In this document: piece by piece, positions 54,477 to 64,000 of the stretch | Layout: every line of letters begins with the position of its first letter | Numbering within the stretch: position 1 is the first letter of the stretch | Assembly: GCF_001625195.1 (NCBI RefSeq) | Contig: NC_054390.1 | Location: 7,289,222 to 7,353,221, forward strand | DNA: 64,000 bases | Origin: Drechmeria coniospora | Taxonomy: Eukaryota > Ascomycota > Sordariomycetes > Hypocreales > Ophiocordycipitaceae | Direction of reading: 5' to 3' | The notes under the pieces: generated by a model | The model's database searches: none | What the model saw: only the letters and a program-made list of their open reading frames with translations | What the model was told of the DNA's origin: nothing | Made by a program: the position numbers and the translations under genes

Positions 54477-54887
54477 TTACCATCGTCTTGCATTCTTTGA
54501 CTTTTCAGTACCATATCCCAACCCTTCGGCCCACACGTTCACCCTCGTGCGATTGTGGCAGCGAACGGAAGACAAACTCCCTATCAAATGCCTCTCACAA
54601 CACGCTACCCTCCGCCCTTGCGAGGAGCAGTAAATCTCCAAGCTCTCGATCGACTGGAGTATGCCGTGCAGCGCGACCACTGCCACCTGGGACGCCAGTA
54701 ATCTGCTTGTCGGTTCGCGGTATCGACCCAGCGCCTGGCCGATGGCGCCAACGTCATCGAGGTCACCGCACGTGGCTGCTGGAAAGTCTCGGTATGGGCA
54801 GATGTGTCGGGCACGGCGCGTCGACCAGCGCGTAGGGTCCGCAGCCATCACCGTGGCGAGGAGGAAGAGAAATACAAACTTCATCAT
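54477..54887 (-). CDS. Small secreted cysteine-rich protein (effector- or hydrophobin-like candidate)
   Basis: Single frame of 136 aa starting MMKFVFLFLLATVMA, a clear secretion signal, probably cleaved before ADPTRW. Six cysteines sit at residues 30, 40, 87, 96, 97 and 110, i.e. C-x9-C-x46-C-x8-CC-x12-C. The second half (YCSSQGRRVACCERHLIGSL) has the C-x8-CC-x(10-12)-C spacing of class II hydrophobins, but the first half lacks the expected first CC pair, so it is not a standard hydrophobin. An unrecognised intron could hide the missing part; I tried the obvious GT...AG pairs and none restored a better pattern. Coding status rests on the signal peptide and open frame. The C-terminal 25 residues (GLGYGTEKSKNARRW) may be read-through if an intron exists. 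Confidence 0.5.
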   Translation of the reverse strand: MMKFVFLFLLATVMAADPTRWSTRRARHICPYRDFPAATCGDLDDVGAIGQALGRYREPTSRLLASQVAVVALHGILQSIESLEIYCSSQGRRVACCERHLIGSLSSVRCHNRTRVNVWAEGLGYGTEKSKNARRW

Positions 54888-55500
54888 GTCGTCAGGTGCC
54901 TGCAGACGCAATCCGTCCCGGACGCCTCGGCGGCTGGCGCCCGTGCCCTCTTATTGTAACACCGGCGATGCAAACCAAATCCACACGCGCACTGAAACGG
55001 GGGTTGTTTTTCTCCTGTTCTCAAGAGGTCTATGGCGGCATTATTTCGACCATGGTGTGCTGCGTCCGTCGCCTGTATCGAGTCTGCCTTTGATTCGCGG
55101 TGTTTCATTGGATTCTTTGTTCCAGTTGAACAGTGTCGTTGGCAATAGAAGGATTCGCAGTCTGTCCCCCGCAAACGATGAATCGTGATGGGCAGGCACA
55201 CGGAATTTTTTCCACCACCCACAGTCACCGTGGCTCTTCTTCGCCTTGCTCTGCTATTTTATTATTCAATCCTCACCATCGGCTCGGCGCAGCGGGAGCA
55301 GGGCTATACACGCATACTTGATCGTCAGATAGCGGCGTGAAATCGTAGTCTTTATTCGGTACGCAATACAATCTCAGCAAGTATAGTACGAGAAAGAAAT
55401 ACGGAAACATGGACAGACGAAAATGGCAGACGCTTTCCAATGTACCCCAACTCCCTCACATACACATATATGCACACATAGCCAGACGGAACATTCATTG
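54888..55500. other. Intergenic region
   Basis: Lies upstream of the small cysteine-rich protein and at the 3' side of the subtilisin gene, both leftward. No other gene or repeat recognised. Confidence 0.5.
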
Positions 55501-56780
55501 TCAGTCCTCGCTGCCGTTGTTGGCCAACAGGTTGACCGTGTTTTTCGGGAGATTCTCGGTGCTGTCCCTGGTGCCGAGCTCTTTGATGCGACTCGTCAAG
55601 GCGGCAGGGTCGGTAATGCCCTCGAGAATGGCGAGGTAAATGGCAAGACCAGCAACGTGGGGAGCGGCCATGGAGGTGCCCGTGTCCGATCGGGTGGCTG
55701 TCGTCGAGCCGATCCAGGAGGACAGGATGTCCTTTCCAGGGGCGTGAATGTCGACGGCAGGTCCGTAGTTGGACCCCTGGGAGCCGAATCCACGCCAGGC
55801 CAGCCAATCTTCGTCGACGGCACCGACTGTCAGGGCGTTGGGCGCACGAGCGGGCGACAGGTTGGAGGCGTCTTGGTACTCGTTGCCGGCGGCAACAATG
55901 CTGAGGATCCCGGACTGGAACGCGTTCTCGACGGCTTCGTCAAAGGCCTCCGAGATGATACCACCGAGGGACATGTTGATGACGGCCCGGCCCCGGCGCC
56001 CCTTGGCAGCAATGTCGGCGACAGCCCACTGGAAGCCGTCGAGGATGGTGGAGGTTTGCGAAGAATGATCCATAAAGACCTTGACGTCGATTATGTTTGC
56101 CTTTTTGGCGACGCCGAACCTCTTGCCGGCAACGACACCGGAGACGTGGGTCCCATGGCCGATGCCGTCGATGAACTCGCCGCCGGCCGCGTTGTAACCC
56201 CTCGTGGCGCGGCCTTGGAATTCGACGTGGTCGATGTTGACGCCGCTGTCGATTACATACACATAGCCGCCCTCTCCGGCACTTGAGTCGTAGACGTAGT
56301 TCCTGGAGCCGGGCTTGCGGTGAGAGAGAGTCGCCAGCCCGTACGTGGAGTTGAACTGCGTCTTCTTGTTCTGCATCGCCGTCTCGAACAGGGTCCAGAC
56401 CTGGTCCGGTTCAACGTAGGAAACCTGGGAAGTCAGTCGGCGTCGTTCCGGCCCGTCGATCCTTGGCCTAGCCTTACCTCGGGCTTGTTGCGAATCTCCT
56501 CTATGGTGGCGTCGTCAAAAGCACCCGAGTAGGCGTTGAAGTTGCCAATCTCAAACTTCTTGTCGAGGCCGGAAAGGTCGAGATGGCGACGGCCGATGCT
56601 GCGGGCGTGAACGTCGTTGACCCATTCGAGATGGGTGGCGAGTTCGCGGCTACGGATGCCGTCCTTGAGTTTGACGATGTATTTGTTTGAACCGCCTGGG
56701 GCCGCGACAGGCACGGGGCTGGAGGTACCAAAGGGCAACGCCGCGAGCAGCAGAGCCGCGACTGTCTTGACGCCGACCAT
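55501..56780 (-). CDS. Secreted subtilisin-like serine protease (S8, proteinase K type)
   Basis: Extracellular endopeptidase of the proteinase K/cuticle-degrading protease family. Two exons, 56780-56478 and 56424-55501 (intron gtaagg...cccag, 53 nt, phase 0), give 408 aa. A signal peptide (MVGVKTVAALLLAALPFGTS) is followed by an I9 inhibitor propeptide (KYIVKLKDGIRSRELATHLE ... GAFDDATIEEIRNKPE|VSYVEPDQ). The catalytic triad is visible: D160 (YVYVIDSGVN), H191 (GIGHGTHVSG) and S352 (GTSMAAPHVAG), with oxyanion N282 (VAAGNEYQDA). The mature part begins around ATLSHRKPGS. The usual SWG(L)xRIS start of many fungal homologues is altered to YGLATLSHR. Length and order are standard. Such proteases serve nutrition, and cuticle breaching in entomo- and nematopathogenic fungi; the latter is inference here. 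Confidence 0.96.
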
Positions 56781-59180
56781 TCTAGCCTTAACGAGGATAA
56801 GTAAAAAGGAAACGGCGAATATCAGGCTGTCGAGTGGATGCTGCAGGACAATCCCGGAGAGGACGTGGAGAGGTTTATATGCCGAGACTCGTCATCCTTC
56901 TGCCAACCTCTCTCCTCATGATGCCATCCGTCAGCATCGTGAGGAGGCCAAGTCCAGCTTCCGCTTGGAAGCATCGGCTGGCGCTTCCGGAGGGCGAGGA
57001 GTGCTGATGGAGCCGCTAGAGATGGGAGAGGAGTGATGTCGGCACGATACGATAAAATTAGCACCCGATCCGGACGGGCAGAGTTGAGGGCCGGTGCTCA
57101 ATGGAGCAGGTCCGTATGGCGCCATTAAGCATACGGGTCTCCATTTCCAAAGCAATGGGGGCAGCGATGTGACAGCTCAAGCCCGGTTTTCAACTTCCTA
57201 TTCGAGCCATTTTGGCCAGCCGTCAGCCAGGTGCCGAGGGTCCGATGTCGCTTTCACAGCAGCAGCTCTAGGCAAGATTGTGCAGTTTTCTGTCGCCGTC
57301 ATGTTTCGTGCTTGAGGACCTGCAGGTCGACCGTTTTGGAGACGTTCTTGGGGGCCTTTTTGGGCCTCGGCGAATGTCCATTTCGTCTTCCCTCTCACGT
57401 TTGCTGTCACCCCGCTTCGTCCGCACGCGGCTCCAATTGCTGCCGTGCAAGACCGACTGCGCATGTGATCATCTCCAATCATCTCTCGGTCGTCGCACCT
57501 AGGTTGCGTCCGAGGGGTGATGGCAGGTGAAACGCAAAGGCTATGTCATCAATCTGGTCAACTTCTCGTGTCGACGTATTTGGGGTTTAGATGACCGGGG
57601 TGTCAACGCGGGCGTCCCCGATGCGGTGAGGCGCCGGGCCGAATGGCAATGGGAAGCCGGCAACGTCGGCCGGTGGGAATCGAGCGATGGGGAATTCATC
57701 AATCGAACAGCCTGGAGACAGCAACCCGACAAGGAAGGTTCAGACTTTGAAGGATATGCGGACGATCCGAGACCGGAGGGTTGGAACGGCTGGCGGTGGT
57801 GAATGGGCGTCGCCGACAGGACGGCATCGTGATGACCTCGTTGAGTTTTCTTTAGGCGAGTCTCCCGAATGCGCATCGATCTTCTACGTTGTCCCAAGTC
57901 ACATGACAAGGCGTCACAACGGAACGTCACGTTTCGTTGATGGCCTCGTTTGTACCTGCCCAGGCTGTGGTCCTACTTCACATGTCACAAAGTATTTCCC
58001 ATTGCAGCGTACCGTACTTGTACTGAGTATTAGGAGGTAGTCGGTAGCTTGCTCTGCCCTGTACTTACAGCTACTGTACTCGATACGGCTATGTGGACAA
58101 CAACGTCAACAACGGACGAGATGGCGCTCCTACTTCTTCAATCCACTGCACATTGCGTCATGTTCTGGGTCGCTTGACTGGTTCTCGCCCATGCATTCTA
58201 CGTTTGGTAGCACCGCTCTATCCTACCGTCGTGCTTTGGCCTGCCTGTGTTGGCCGGTGCCAGAGTATCGCTGCAAGGCCGTTGTGGCGAGCGAACGGCC
58301 GCATCACGTCAGGTATTGGATTTCCTTTCGCACCTACCTGGAACGGGCTCGGAACATGGCATGTCTTTGGCCGAGTCGCCCTCCTACATGCAGATGCCTG
58401 TACCAATGGATGAGACATGGATCGATGGCCAAACATCGAGGCTTGAGGGCAAGCGAGCCGCTGCTTTGGTCTTGACCGCCCCGGTGGATTGTAGCGAGGA
58501 TTGTAGCGACGGATCTAGCACTAGATGGTCAATTCGTTGTCAACTTCACCGAGTAAGTACATCGGAATCTTGTGTTGAAACAGTTTTGCACGTCGGAGCA
58601 GTCATTACGGCACGGTTACCAGTCCAATGGAGGCATTCGATGACGGAAAGATCAAGGCAACCAAGGCAAAAGCAAAAAGAACGGGGGGAAAAAAATTAAG
58701 CAGGCTGCGTTGGTCTAGGCTAGGCGGGTAATGACACGGAAGAACAGGGGTGCAAAAAAAGAATGTCGACGTGAATCGAATTCATGAGGTTCCAAAGATT
58801 GAGGTAATGGAGTGTTTTTGGCCATCCCACGGTAATCTCTGGTAAAAGGCAAGAAATTAGTGCGTATGGAAGGTCCAACTCCACCTGGAAAATCTGTTAT
58901 TTTGCCTTATATACCCCCCTATGGCATGCCCCACGCCGCGCGTTTCGATTGGCTCATTCGTCCGGCACACAGCACGAGCCCTTTGTCCTGTACGTGGATG
59001 TGCCGTACAGTAAGTTGTAGTGCGCTGCACATGTACATGTACATGTACACGTTGCTGTAAACCGCCAACCAAGTACTCCGCTCTGTCGAGAGCATCACGA
59101 TGCGGGTCGAATTTTTCAGCCCAGCACTCGGGCCCACGGCGCGGCGAATTCGGGATGGCACACCCTCCGGGCGCTTGGAT
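56781..59180. other. Intergenic region of 2.4 kb
   Basis: Subtilisin promoter side and the 3' flank of the GNAT gene. A 91-codon rightward frame at 57527-57802 and a 129-codon leftward frame over it are mutually exclusive, and neither has a motif. A GTAC cluster is weak (58016-58085). No RNA gene recognised. Confidence 0.5.
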
Positions 59181-59774
59181 TCATGCCGCTTGCTTCCGCG
59201 GTCGGTCTAGCTGCCACACAATGTCCGTCTCCGGCGGAGCTGGGCTCGCCTGCTGGCCGAGGCAGCGGAAGCCGAGCCGGCGGGGAATAGCTTCGCTCCG
59301 GACGTTCCGCCTGTCGTGTCGAATCTGGACGCGGTCGACGGGCAAGAGAAAGGCGGCGTCGACGAGCAAGGAGGCGGCGCGAGTGGCCAGACCCCGTCCG
59401 GTAGCGTCGGCGGCGAGCCAGTATCCAATCTCGAGAGCGTCGGGGCCGATGCGTCTGATCAAGCCGCAGGAGCCGCTGACGCGGCCGTCGTCGACGATGG
59501 CGTAGTCGTACTCTTCGTCGGCGTCCCAGGCGCCGGTGGTGAAGCGTAGGAATCGGTCAGCGTCGTCCTTGGAGTAGCCCTTGGCCGCCCACGGCATCCA
59601 CCGGCCGAGCTCGGCGAGGGACGAGCTCGCGGCGGCGTAGAGGCTGTCGGCGTCGTCGGCACGCCACCGGCGGAGCGTCAGCTTGTCGTCGACGAGCTCC
59701 TCTGCTGGCCGTGCTATGTTGGCGGTCTCACCGTTGCCGCTCTGGTTCATCCTGCTCCCCGCTGTGGACGGCAT
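59181..59774 (-). CDS. GNAT-family N-acetyltransferase (RimJ/RimL type)
   Basis: Acetyl-CoA-dependent acyltransferase, single exon, 197 aa from ATG 59774; an alternative ATG at 59750 would give 189 aa, and the upstream open frame is low complexity. The fold is readable in order: beta1 LTLRRWRADDADSLYAA; helices SSLAELGRWMPWA and SKDDADRFLRF; beta strands YDYAIVDDGRVSGSCGLI; motif A GYWLAADATGRGLATRAASL (the Q/RxxGxG/A acetyl-CoA loop); helix LLVDAAF; and the closing VQIRHDRRNVRSEAIPRRLGF, typical of RimJ/RimL-like proteins. The MPW motif and general style resemble bacterial homologues, which hints at old horizontal transfer, although fungal members are common. Substrate unknown (ribosomal protein, amino acid or small molecule). 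Confidence 0.88.
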   Translation of the reverse strand: MPSTAGSRMNQSGNGETANIARPAEELVDDKLTLRRWRADDADSLYAAASSSLAELGRWMPWAAKGYSKDDADRFLRFTTGAWDADEEYDYAIVDDGRVSGSCGLIRRIGPDALEIGYWLAADATGRGLATRAASLLVDAAFLLPVDRVQIRHDRRNVRSEAIPRRLGFRCLGQQASPAPPETDIVWQLDRPRKQAA

Positions 59775-60044
59775 GCTGCTTGCTGTGGCCGAGGAGGCAT
59801 CTGCGGGTGACAAGCCATGGAGCTGGCAGCTGGTATTATTAGCACTTTTCTCATCGCTTGTTTGACAGTGCCATATGTATTCGAATGAATGTGGAGATGC
59901 AAGTGGAAGCGAGGCGAGCAATGGGAGACGAACGGCCCGAGTGAGTCAGCAGCGGTTTTCTCCGCCGATGCAACGCTGGCACTCTGACCGGTTCGGAGGT
60001 TCAGCCATGGCCATGACTGGCTGGCCTCTGTCGAGCCAATTTAA

Positions 60045-60345
60045 CTACGAAGTAATACTCCGTGCTCTGTATTATTACTGCTATTAATACTCCGTATGGG
60101 AGTATTTACTTGATGATTTCAGCACGGTGCAGAGTACAACTACAAGTTTTACAGTATATTACCTTGCATGCTGTATTTTTATGCTCCGTACGGAGTACTC
60201 CGCACCCACTTGTATAACAAGTATGTACAAGTACGATAAGTAATGTGCCGTGCCTGTACGGAGCACTGGGAGCATGCAATCACAAGTACATACTCCAGTG
60301 CACAAGCACTTGCTTGTAGTTGTACAACTACCTACAATAAAAGTA
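60045..60345. repeat. GTAC/TACGGAGTAC island 9
   Basis: CTCCGTATGG near 60090, the 12-bp palindrome CTCCGTACGGAG at 60184-60195 running straight into GGAGTACTCC, and TACGGAGCAC near 60258, amid ACAAGTACAT and TTGTACAACTAC words. Confidence 0.85.
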
Positions 60346-61239
60346 CACCTGGACCTTGCAGTGCGCGGACCTGGTTCTTCGTTTCCGCAACCCACGCGCC
60401 ACTCTGCATCGTCCACTTCCAGCGTAGCCAAGTCAAGGTTACCTGATCAAGGATGACGGAACGAGTCACAGCAGCTAACAGGCTAGTCGTACGCAACACA
60501 CTTTCGTTTGTCGGTGGCTGCCAAGATTCGAGGCACCCGCACGCGGCTGCGATTCCGGCCCGATACAGGAGCACCCTTGCATCACACGCCTCCGATAGGA
60601 GGCCGTCTCGGGGAGACGCTCGAACTTGGGTGAGACGGTGAGCCACCTTTTGCACTCGTCCTTGTGCTCGGAGTCTTGGATTCTAGAACCTCCCCCCCGC
60701 TCATGGAACCGCACGTGAAGCGTGGCTTGTTTTGCGACTGCTTCTTCCATCGATATACTTACTTGCTCCGTTCCGTCGCCGGCCCCGCCTCGCGCCGGGC
60801 CCGCTGCGGCCCGACCAGCCCCTACGAGCCCCGACGGGGCCGATACTGTTGACAAACATGGCACCAGAGAGCAACGGTAGAGCACGAGCGGAGCGGGGTA
60901 CGCAGCCGGCGAGTCAGTTCAGCTACTTGTGCAAAGACCATTCATGTATGGGTTGGACCAATAATGAATCGAGGCCAGTTTCCATCCGCCACTACGTGCA
61001 AGGGGGCCAAGGGACTAGAAATTCACGCAACCCATTGGGTGCCCTCCTTTCGGTCGCGAGTCCTGATCCGTACCTATTGCCGTCCTCCTGCCCCTTTTGC
61101 GTACGCCTTGGGCCGAACTGGAAGTCGTTTAACGTTGGAGAATGGCCATGTGAGCAAGAAATGCTAGATCGTCAAGGCGCCTGCATGAACGAAGGTGCCA
61201 AGTGTTGTAAGCCCTACCGCCACAACCCACGTTGCCATC

Positions 61240-61300
61240 CATTCATGCCCATCTATGCCATCTATCCCACCCCATGCCATCTCATGCCATCTCGATCTTC
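61240..61300 (+). repeat. ATGCCATCT-type short direct repeats
   Basis: ATGCCCATCT, ATGCCATCT, ATGCCATCTC and ATGCCATCTCG occur within 60 bp. Low-copy, imperfect and non-coding as far as visible. Confidence 0.7.
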
Positions 61301-61939
61301 GGTGCGGGGATGCGGGGGTGGGGCGTGGTGATGCAACGTCCCCATGGCCAACTCCCGTCCACGGTGACGAAGCCGGATCGTGACAAGTCCCGGCCGCTGG
61401 CCGATGCCGTCGGATCGGGTGCGCGGCGGCCGGTGAATGCAATGGCTTGGTCGGACGGTACCATGTCTCGATATATTCCCTGCGCATGCTATTGTCGACA
61501 TTTCTCTCGCGTTGCCTCGCAGAAGCTTCCCCGGAGCCTGCTTCATGGCTCGCAGCGGGCGATGCTTCCACCTGCGCCTAGCTCATCTGTCGCGGCCGCC
61601 TGGCGGGTCATGCAGGGGCCGATGCTTCGTTTCTGATCGAGTTCTCGCGAGGGTGTGCCGCCTCCAGCTGGGCTGGGGCTGGCTGAGGGCCGGGGCTAGA
61701 GGTGGGTGTGAAGCACGACCGCTTGGCTTCGGTCGTTCTGCTCCAGGTGGGTGGGTGCCGTGATCCGAGTCGTCGCATCGCTGCAGGCCCGCGTCGTCAC
61801 CGCTTGCATAAGTTCAGGGCCACCCGCGCGCCGGCCAAGTCGAGCGGATGGAGACAGCGGATGGCGTGCGACGACGGGCTCGACAGCTGGACCATCGACA
61901 CTGGCGCGCAGCTTCCGACGGGCAAGACAGAAAACCGCG

Positions 61940-62737
61940 ATGCGATTTCCCCTCCTCGCCGTCCTCGCCGCGGCCTCGGTCCTGGCCCATCCCGCGGACC
62001 TCCATGAGCTCGACGCCCGGAGCTGGCCGGACGTGACGGCCTTCCTCGCCAAGGTCGCCGCCCTCTTCCCCGTCAACGTGGCCATCCAGGAGATTTGCGG
62101 CGCCATCACGGCCGCCGAGGTCGGCATAGCCACATTCTTTCGCATCCCGCTCGACCGGTACGACGGCTGCGGCGACGTCACCATGCTCTTCGCCCGGGGC
62201 ACATGCGACGCCGGCAACGTCGGCGTCCTCACGGGGCCCTGGTTCTTCAAGACGCTCGCCGACAAGCTGTGGTGGTCTCGACGGTCGCTCGCCGTTCAAG
62301 GCTTCGAGTACCCGGCCACCGTCGACGGCTACTTCAAGGGGTCCAAGGACAACGGATGGGTCTTGTGAGTGGCGGTGCCTCCTCGTCCCTCCGTCGGGCT
62401 CGCGCTGACCGTGACGAGTGCCAACGTCATCAAAAACAAGCTCGCGCGCTGTCCCGGCACGAAGCTCGTCCTCAGCGGTTACTCCCAGGGCGGCATGGTG
62501 ATCCACCAGGCGGCGGCGGTCCTCGACAGGGCGACCATGAGCAAGGTCAGCGCCGTCGTCATCTTCGGTGACCCTTACTCGAAGCGGCCGATCAGCAACA
62601 TCGACGCATCCAAGGTGAAGATTTTTTGCCACGAAGGTGATAACATCTGCGACAACGGCCCGCTCGTCTTGTGGGAGCACTTGAACTATGCCGAGGACGC
62701 CGAGGATGCAGCGGATTTTATAATTTCCAGAATCTAA
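61940..62737 (+). CDS. Secreted cutinase (CE5 family)
   Basis: Extracellular serine esterase acting on polyesters such as cutin, or on short acyl esters. Two exons, 61940-62364 and 62419-62737 (intron gtgagt...gacgag, 54 nt), give 247 aa. Signal peptide MRFPLLAVLAAASVLAHP. The conserved opening CGDVTMLFARGTCDAGNVG leads to TGPWFFKTLADKL and VQGFEYPATVDGYF. Splicing restores GWVFANVIKNKLARCPGTK and the nucleophile elbow LVLSGYSQGG (S164). The second signature CHEGDNICDNG carries D216, and the general base is H229 (LWEHLNY). The S-D and D-H spacings (52 and 13) are close to those of Fusarium cutinase (55 and 13). It is slightly longer at the N-terminus than the classical about 230-aa enzymes. 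Without splicing it ends at a TGA inside the intron, so it can be mistaken for a broken gene. Confidence 0.93.
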
Positions 62738-64000
62738 CATTATCGTCTGCCCGGAATGGCCCCCACCATGGTCGTTATGCCACATCGTCCTCCCTTACCC
62801 ATGTCGCCAGCCATCTCTGCCTGCAACATGTCGTCTTTGGACTGTTCGGGCACGACATGCAGCGTGACCATTCACCTGAAAATAGGCCGGACAATGAATG
62901 AATGCTGCCAATGTGCCTCGATGGGAGGAGGAAGGCGGGTGAGGATTCCCGAGGGGAGGGGCCCGCTTTTGGTGGAGGCCCGCCTTGGCGACGAGGGCTT
63001 CCGTGTTGCGTCTCCACTCCTCCGTGTGCGGCTCCGTTCGGGCTCCCCGCGGGCTCCGTTCGGGCTCCCGAACGGCACCGGATGTCCTGGCCGCAAAGCA
63101 GGGTGACGGTGGCCGCGAGCCAGTGCCAAACCAACGACAACGCTCGTGGAGCAATCTTGGTTCTCTTTTATTTCTTCCCCACATCACCAACACGCCGGGA
63201 CCAGGCAAAGGGGTCCGTCCGTATTGCGAGGTAGAGTGCTGGTAGCAGAATGAAAAACATCCGCGCTCGCGCATGGGACCGGCGCGAACGATGGACTGGA
63301 TCCGTAACCAATTCTTGGCCAATCTCAAGAGCGAACCGTCGGACCAAAATCCTTACCAGTTCTTGGCCCAGCTCCGAAGCGGGCACCACCAAGGCCACCC
63401 CTTCAGAGGCTGGTGCCGTAAGCGGAGTCGGGGGGAGGGGGTTCGGTCGCTGCTCATGAGTCAACATTTCCGTTGCTGAAACGTTGTCTACTGCCTTATT
63501 TTGACACCAAAAATCCACGCTAGGGTCTCCTCCACGGCCCACCCGTTATGTCCAAGCATGACAAACAACGACGAGGGAGACGAGAGTCGTCGGTGATCAC
63601 GGCCGCGTTTGTCCCGCCACTTGCATGCTGCGCTCAGTGGATAGAAACATGCTGGTATTAGGTAGTAGGTAACGAGTAGGCAGGCGGCAACAGGTACTAG
63701 GTAGGTACTAGTTACCTACCTAGGTAGGTAGGTACTGGGTGTTGGTGGGCAAAGGCAACATCGCTGTACAGTGCTGCTCGTCGTTCCCACCAGGTATTCA
63801 CATCCGTACCAGCGTGCCGGCTTTGTTCATCAACGGAATGGGCACGAGCGTTGCACGCGCACTTGCGTGAACACGTACGCATCGTGATTCAGAATCGATA
63901 GAGAGCATCGGCCCGTACGGCTCTGTTCCAACCCAAGCCAGCGGCGAGAAGCACGACGGGCGGGACGGGGACATGCGGCGGAGGGTAATGTTGCTCTTGG
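62738..64000. other. Intergenic region to the window end
   Basis: No gene supported; a 124-codon leftward frame at 63168-63542 has no motif. A short CGGGCTCC direct repeat lies at about 63037-63075. A TAGGTA-rich segment with a perfect palindrome lies at about 63655-63740. Confidence 0.5.
63655..63740. repeat. TAGGTA-rich segment with 18-bp perfect palindrome
   Basis: GGTAGTAGGTAACG, CAGGTACTAGGTAGGTACTAG, then TACCTACCTAGGTAGGTA (63713-63730), which equals its own reverse complement. It resembles the GGTACCTA words of islands 7 and 8 but lacks TACGGAG. Confidence 0.85.

Larger units (their letters stand above)
59775..61939. other. Gene-free intergenic block with GTAC island 9
   Basis: Divergent spacing between the GNAT and cutinase genes. 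60045-60345 is GTAC-rich; 61240-61300 has an ATGCCATCT-type short repeat. Frames of 60-200 codons around 60700-61330 show no motif. The last 200 bases are the cutinase promoter side. Confidence 0.5.

Noticed and set aside
57527..57930. Two overlapping small frames on opposite strands
   Set aside because: Mutually exclusive, no motif, no signal peptide and no splice evidence.
61940..62368. Cutinase as a truncated, broken gene ending at TGA 62366-62368
   Set aside because: The stop lies inside a gtgagt...gag intron; splicing restores the GYSQGG and CHEGDNIC motifs.
1..64000. tRNA, 5S rRNA or intact transposon genes
   Set aside because: A by-eye scan for tRNA B-box-like words, long terminal repeats, transposase or reverse-transcriptase motifs gave nothing convincing. 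A tRNAscan or Infernal run would be decisive.

Overview
The window reads as nuclear DNA of a filamentous ascomycete (Pezizomycotina, most likely Sordariomycetes/Hypocreales; the order is an inference). Genes are mostly monocistronic and GC-rich. Their short spliceosomal introns (about 50-80 nt, GTRNGT...YAG) were needed to rebuild RPL38, ISD11, the M43 protease, the CID1-type polymerase, the subtilisin and the cutinase. Eukaryotic housekeeping genes sit beside fungal secreted hydrolases. I saw no rRNA, tRNA, CRISPR or intact transposon.

Layout. 1-6.7 kb: RPL38 (+), a small dimeric alpha/beta-barrel-like protein (-), a decayed secreted M43 metalloprotease (-, about 3.0-3.8 kb) and an apparently intact M43 metalloprotease (+, 5.6-6.6 kb). 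8.9-14.3 kb: mevalonate kinase ERG12 (+), an APH-fold kinase-like protein (-) and a serine/proline-rich protein (-). 16.4-23.2 kb: IPI3 of the Rix1 complex, ISD11 of Fe-S assembly and a large acidic PE-rich protein (all +). 23.8-30.4 kb: EMC1 (+), an SDR (-) whose stop codon lies 4 bp from that of EMC1, and a secreted metallophosphoesterase (-). 32.6-42.1 kb: an SLC35F-type transporter (+), a BTB-like protein (-), a minisatellite of about 137 bp, and a CID1/TRF-type nucleotidyltransferase (-). 46.7-49.6 kb: an AhpC/TSA_2-like protein (+) and a five-exon conserved protein (-). 54.5-62.7 kb: a small secreted cysteine-rich protein (-), a proteinase K-like subtilisin (-), a GNAT acetyltransferase (-) and a cutinase (+).

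Housekeeping genes cover ribosome biogenesis (RPL38, IPI3), sterol precursor synthesis (ERG12), Fe-S clusters (ISD11), ER membrane protein insertion (EMC1) and RNA tailing (CID1-like). The secreted set (M43, subtilisin, cutinase, phosphoesterase, small cysteine-rich protein) suggests growth on or in a proteinaceous and lipid-polyester substrate, such as a host cuticle; this is inference.

The most distinctive non-genic signal is a set of intergenic islands packed with GTAC steps and the word TACGGAGTAC / GTACTCCGTA, often arranged as palindromes. They fill most of the long gene-free blocks (4.0-4.8, 7.6-8.5, 30.8-31.6, 42.9-43.4, 46.0-46.3, 50.0-53.0 and 60.0-60.3 kb).
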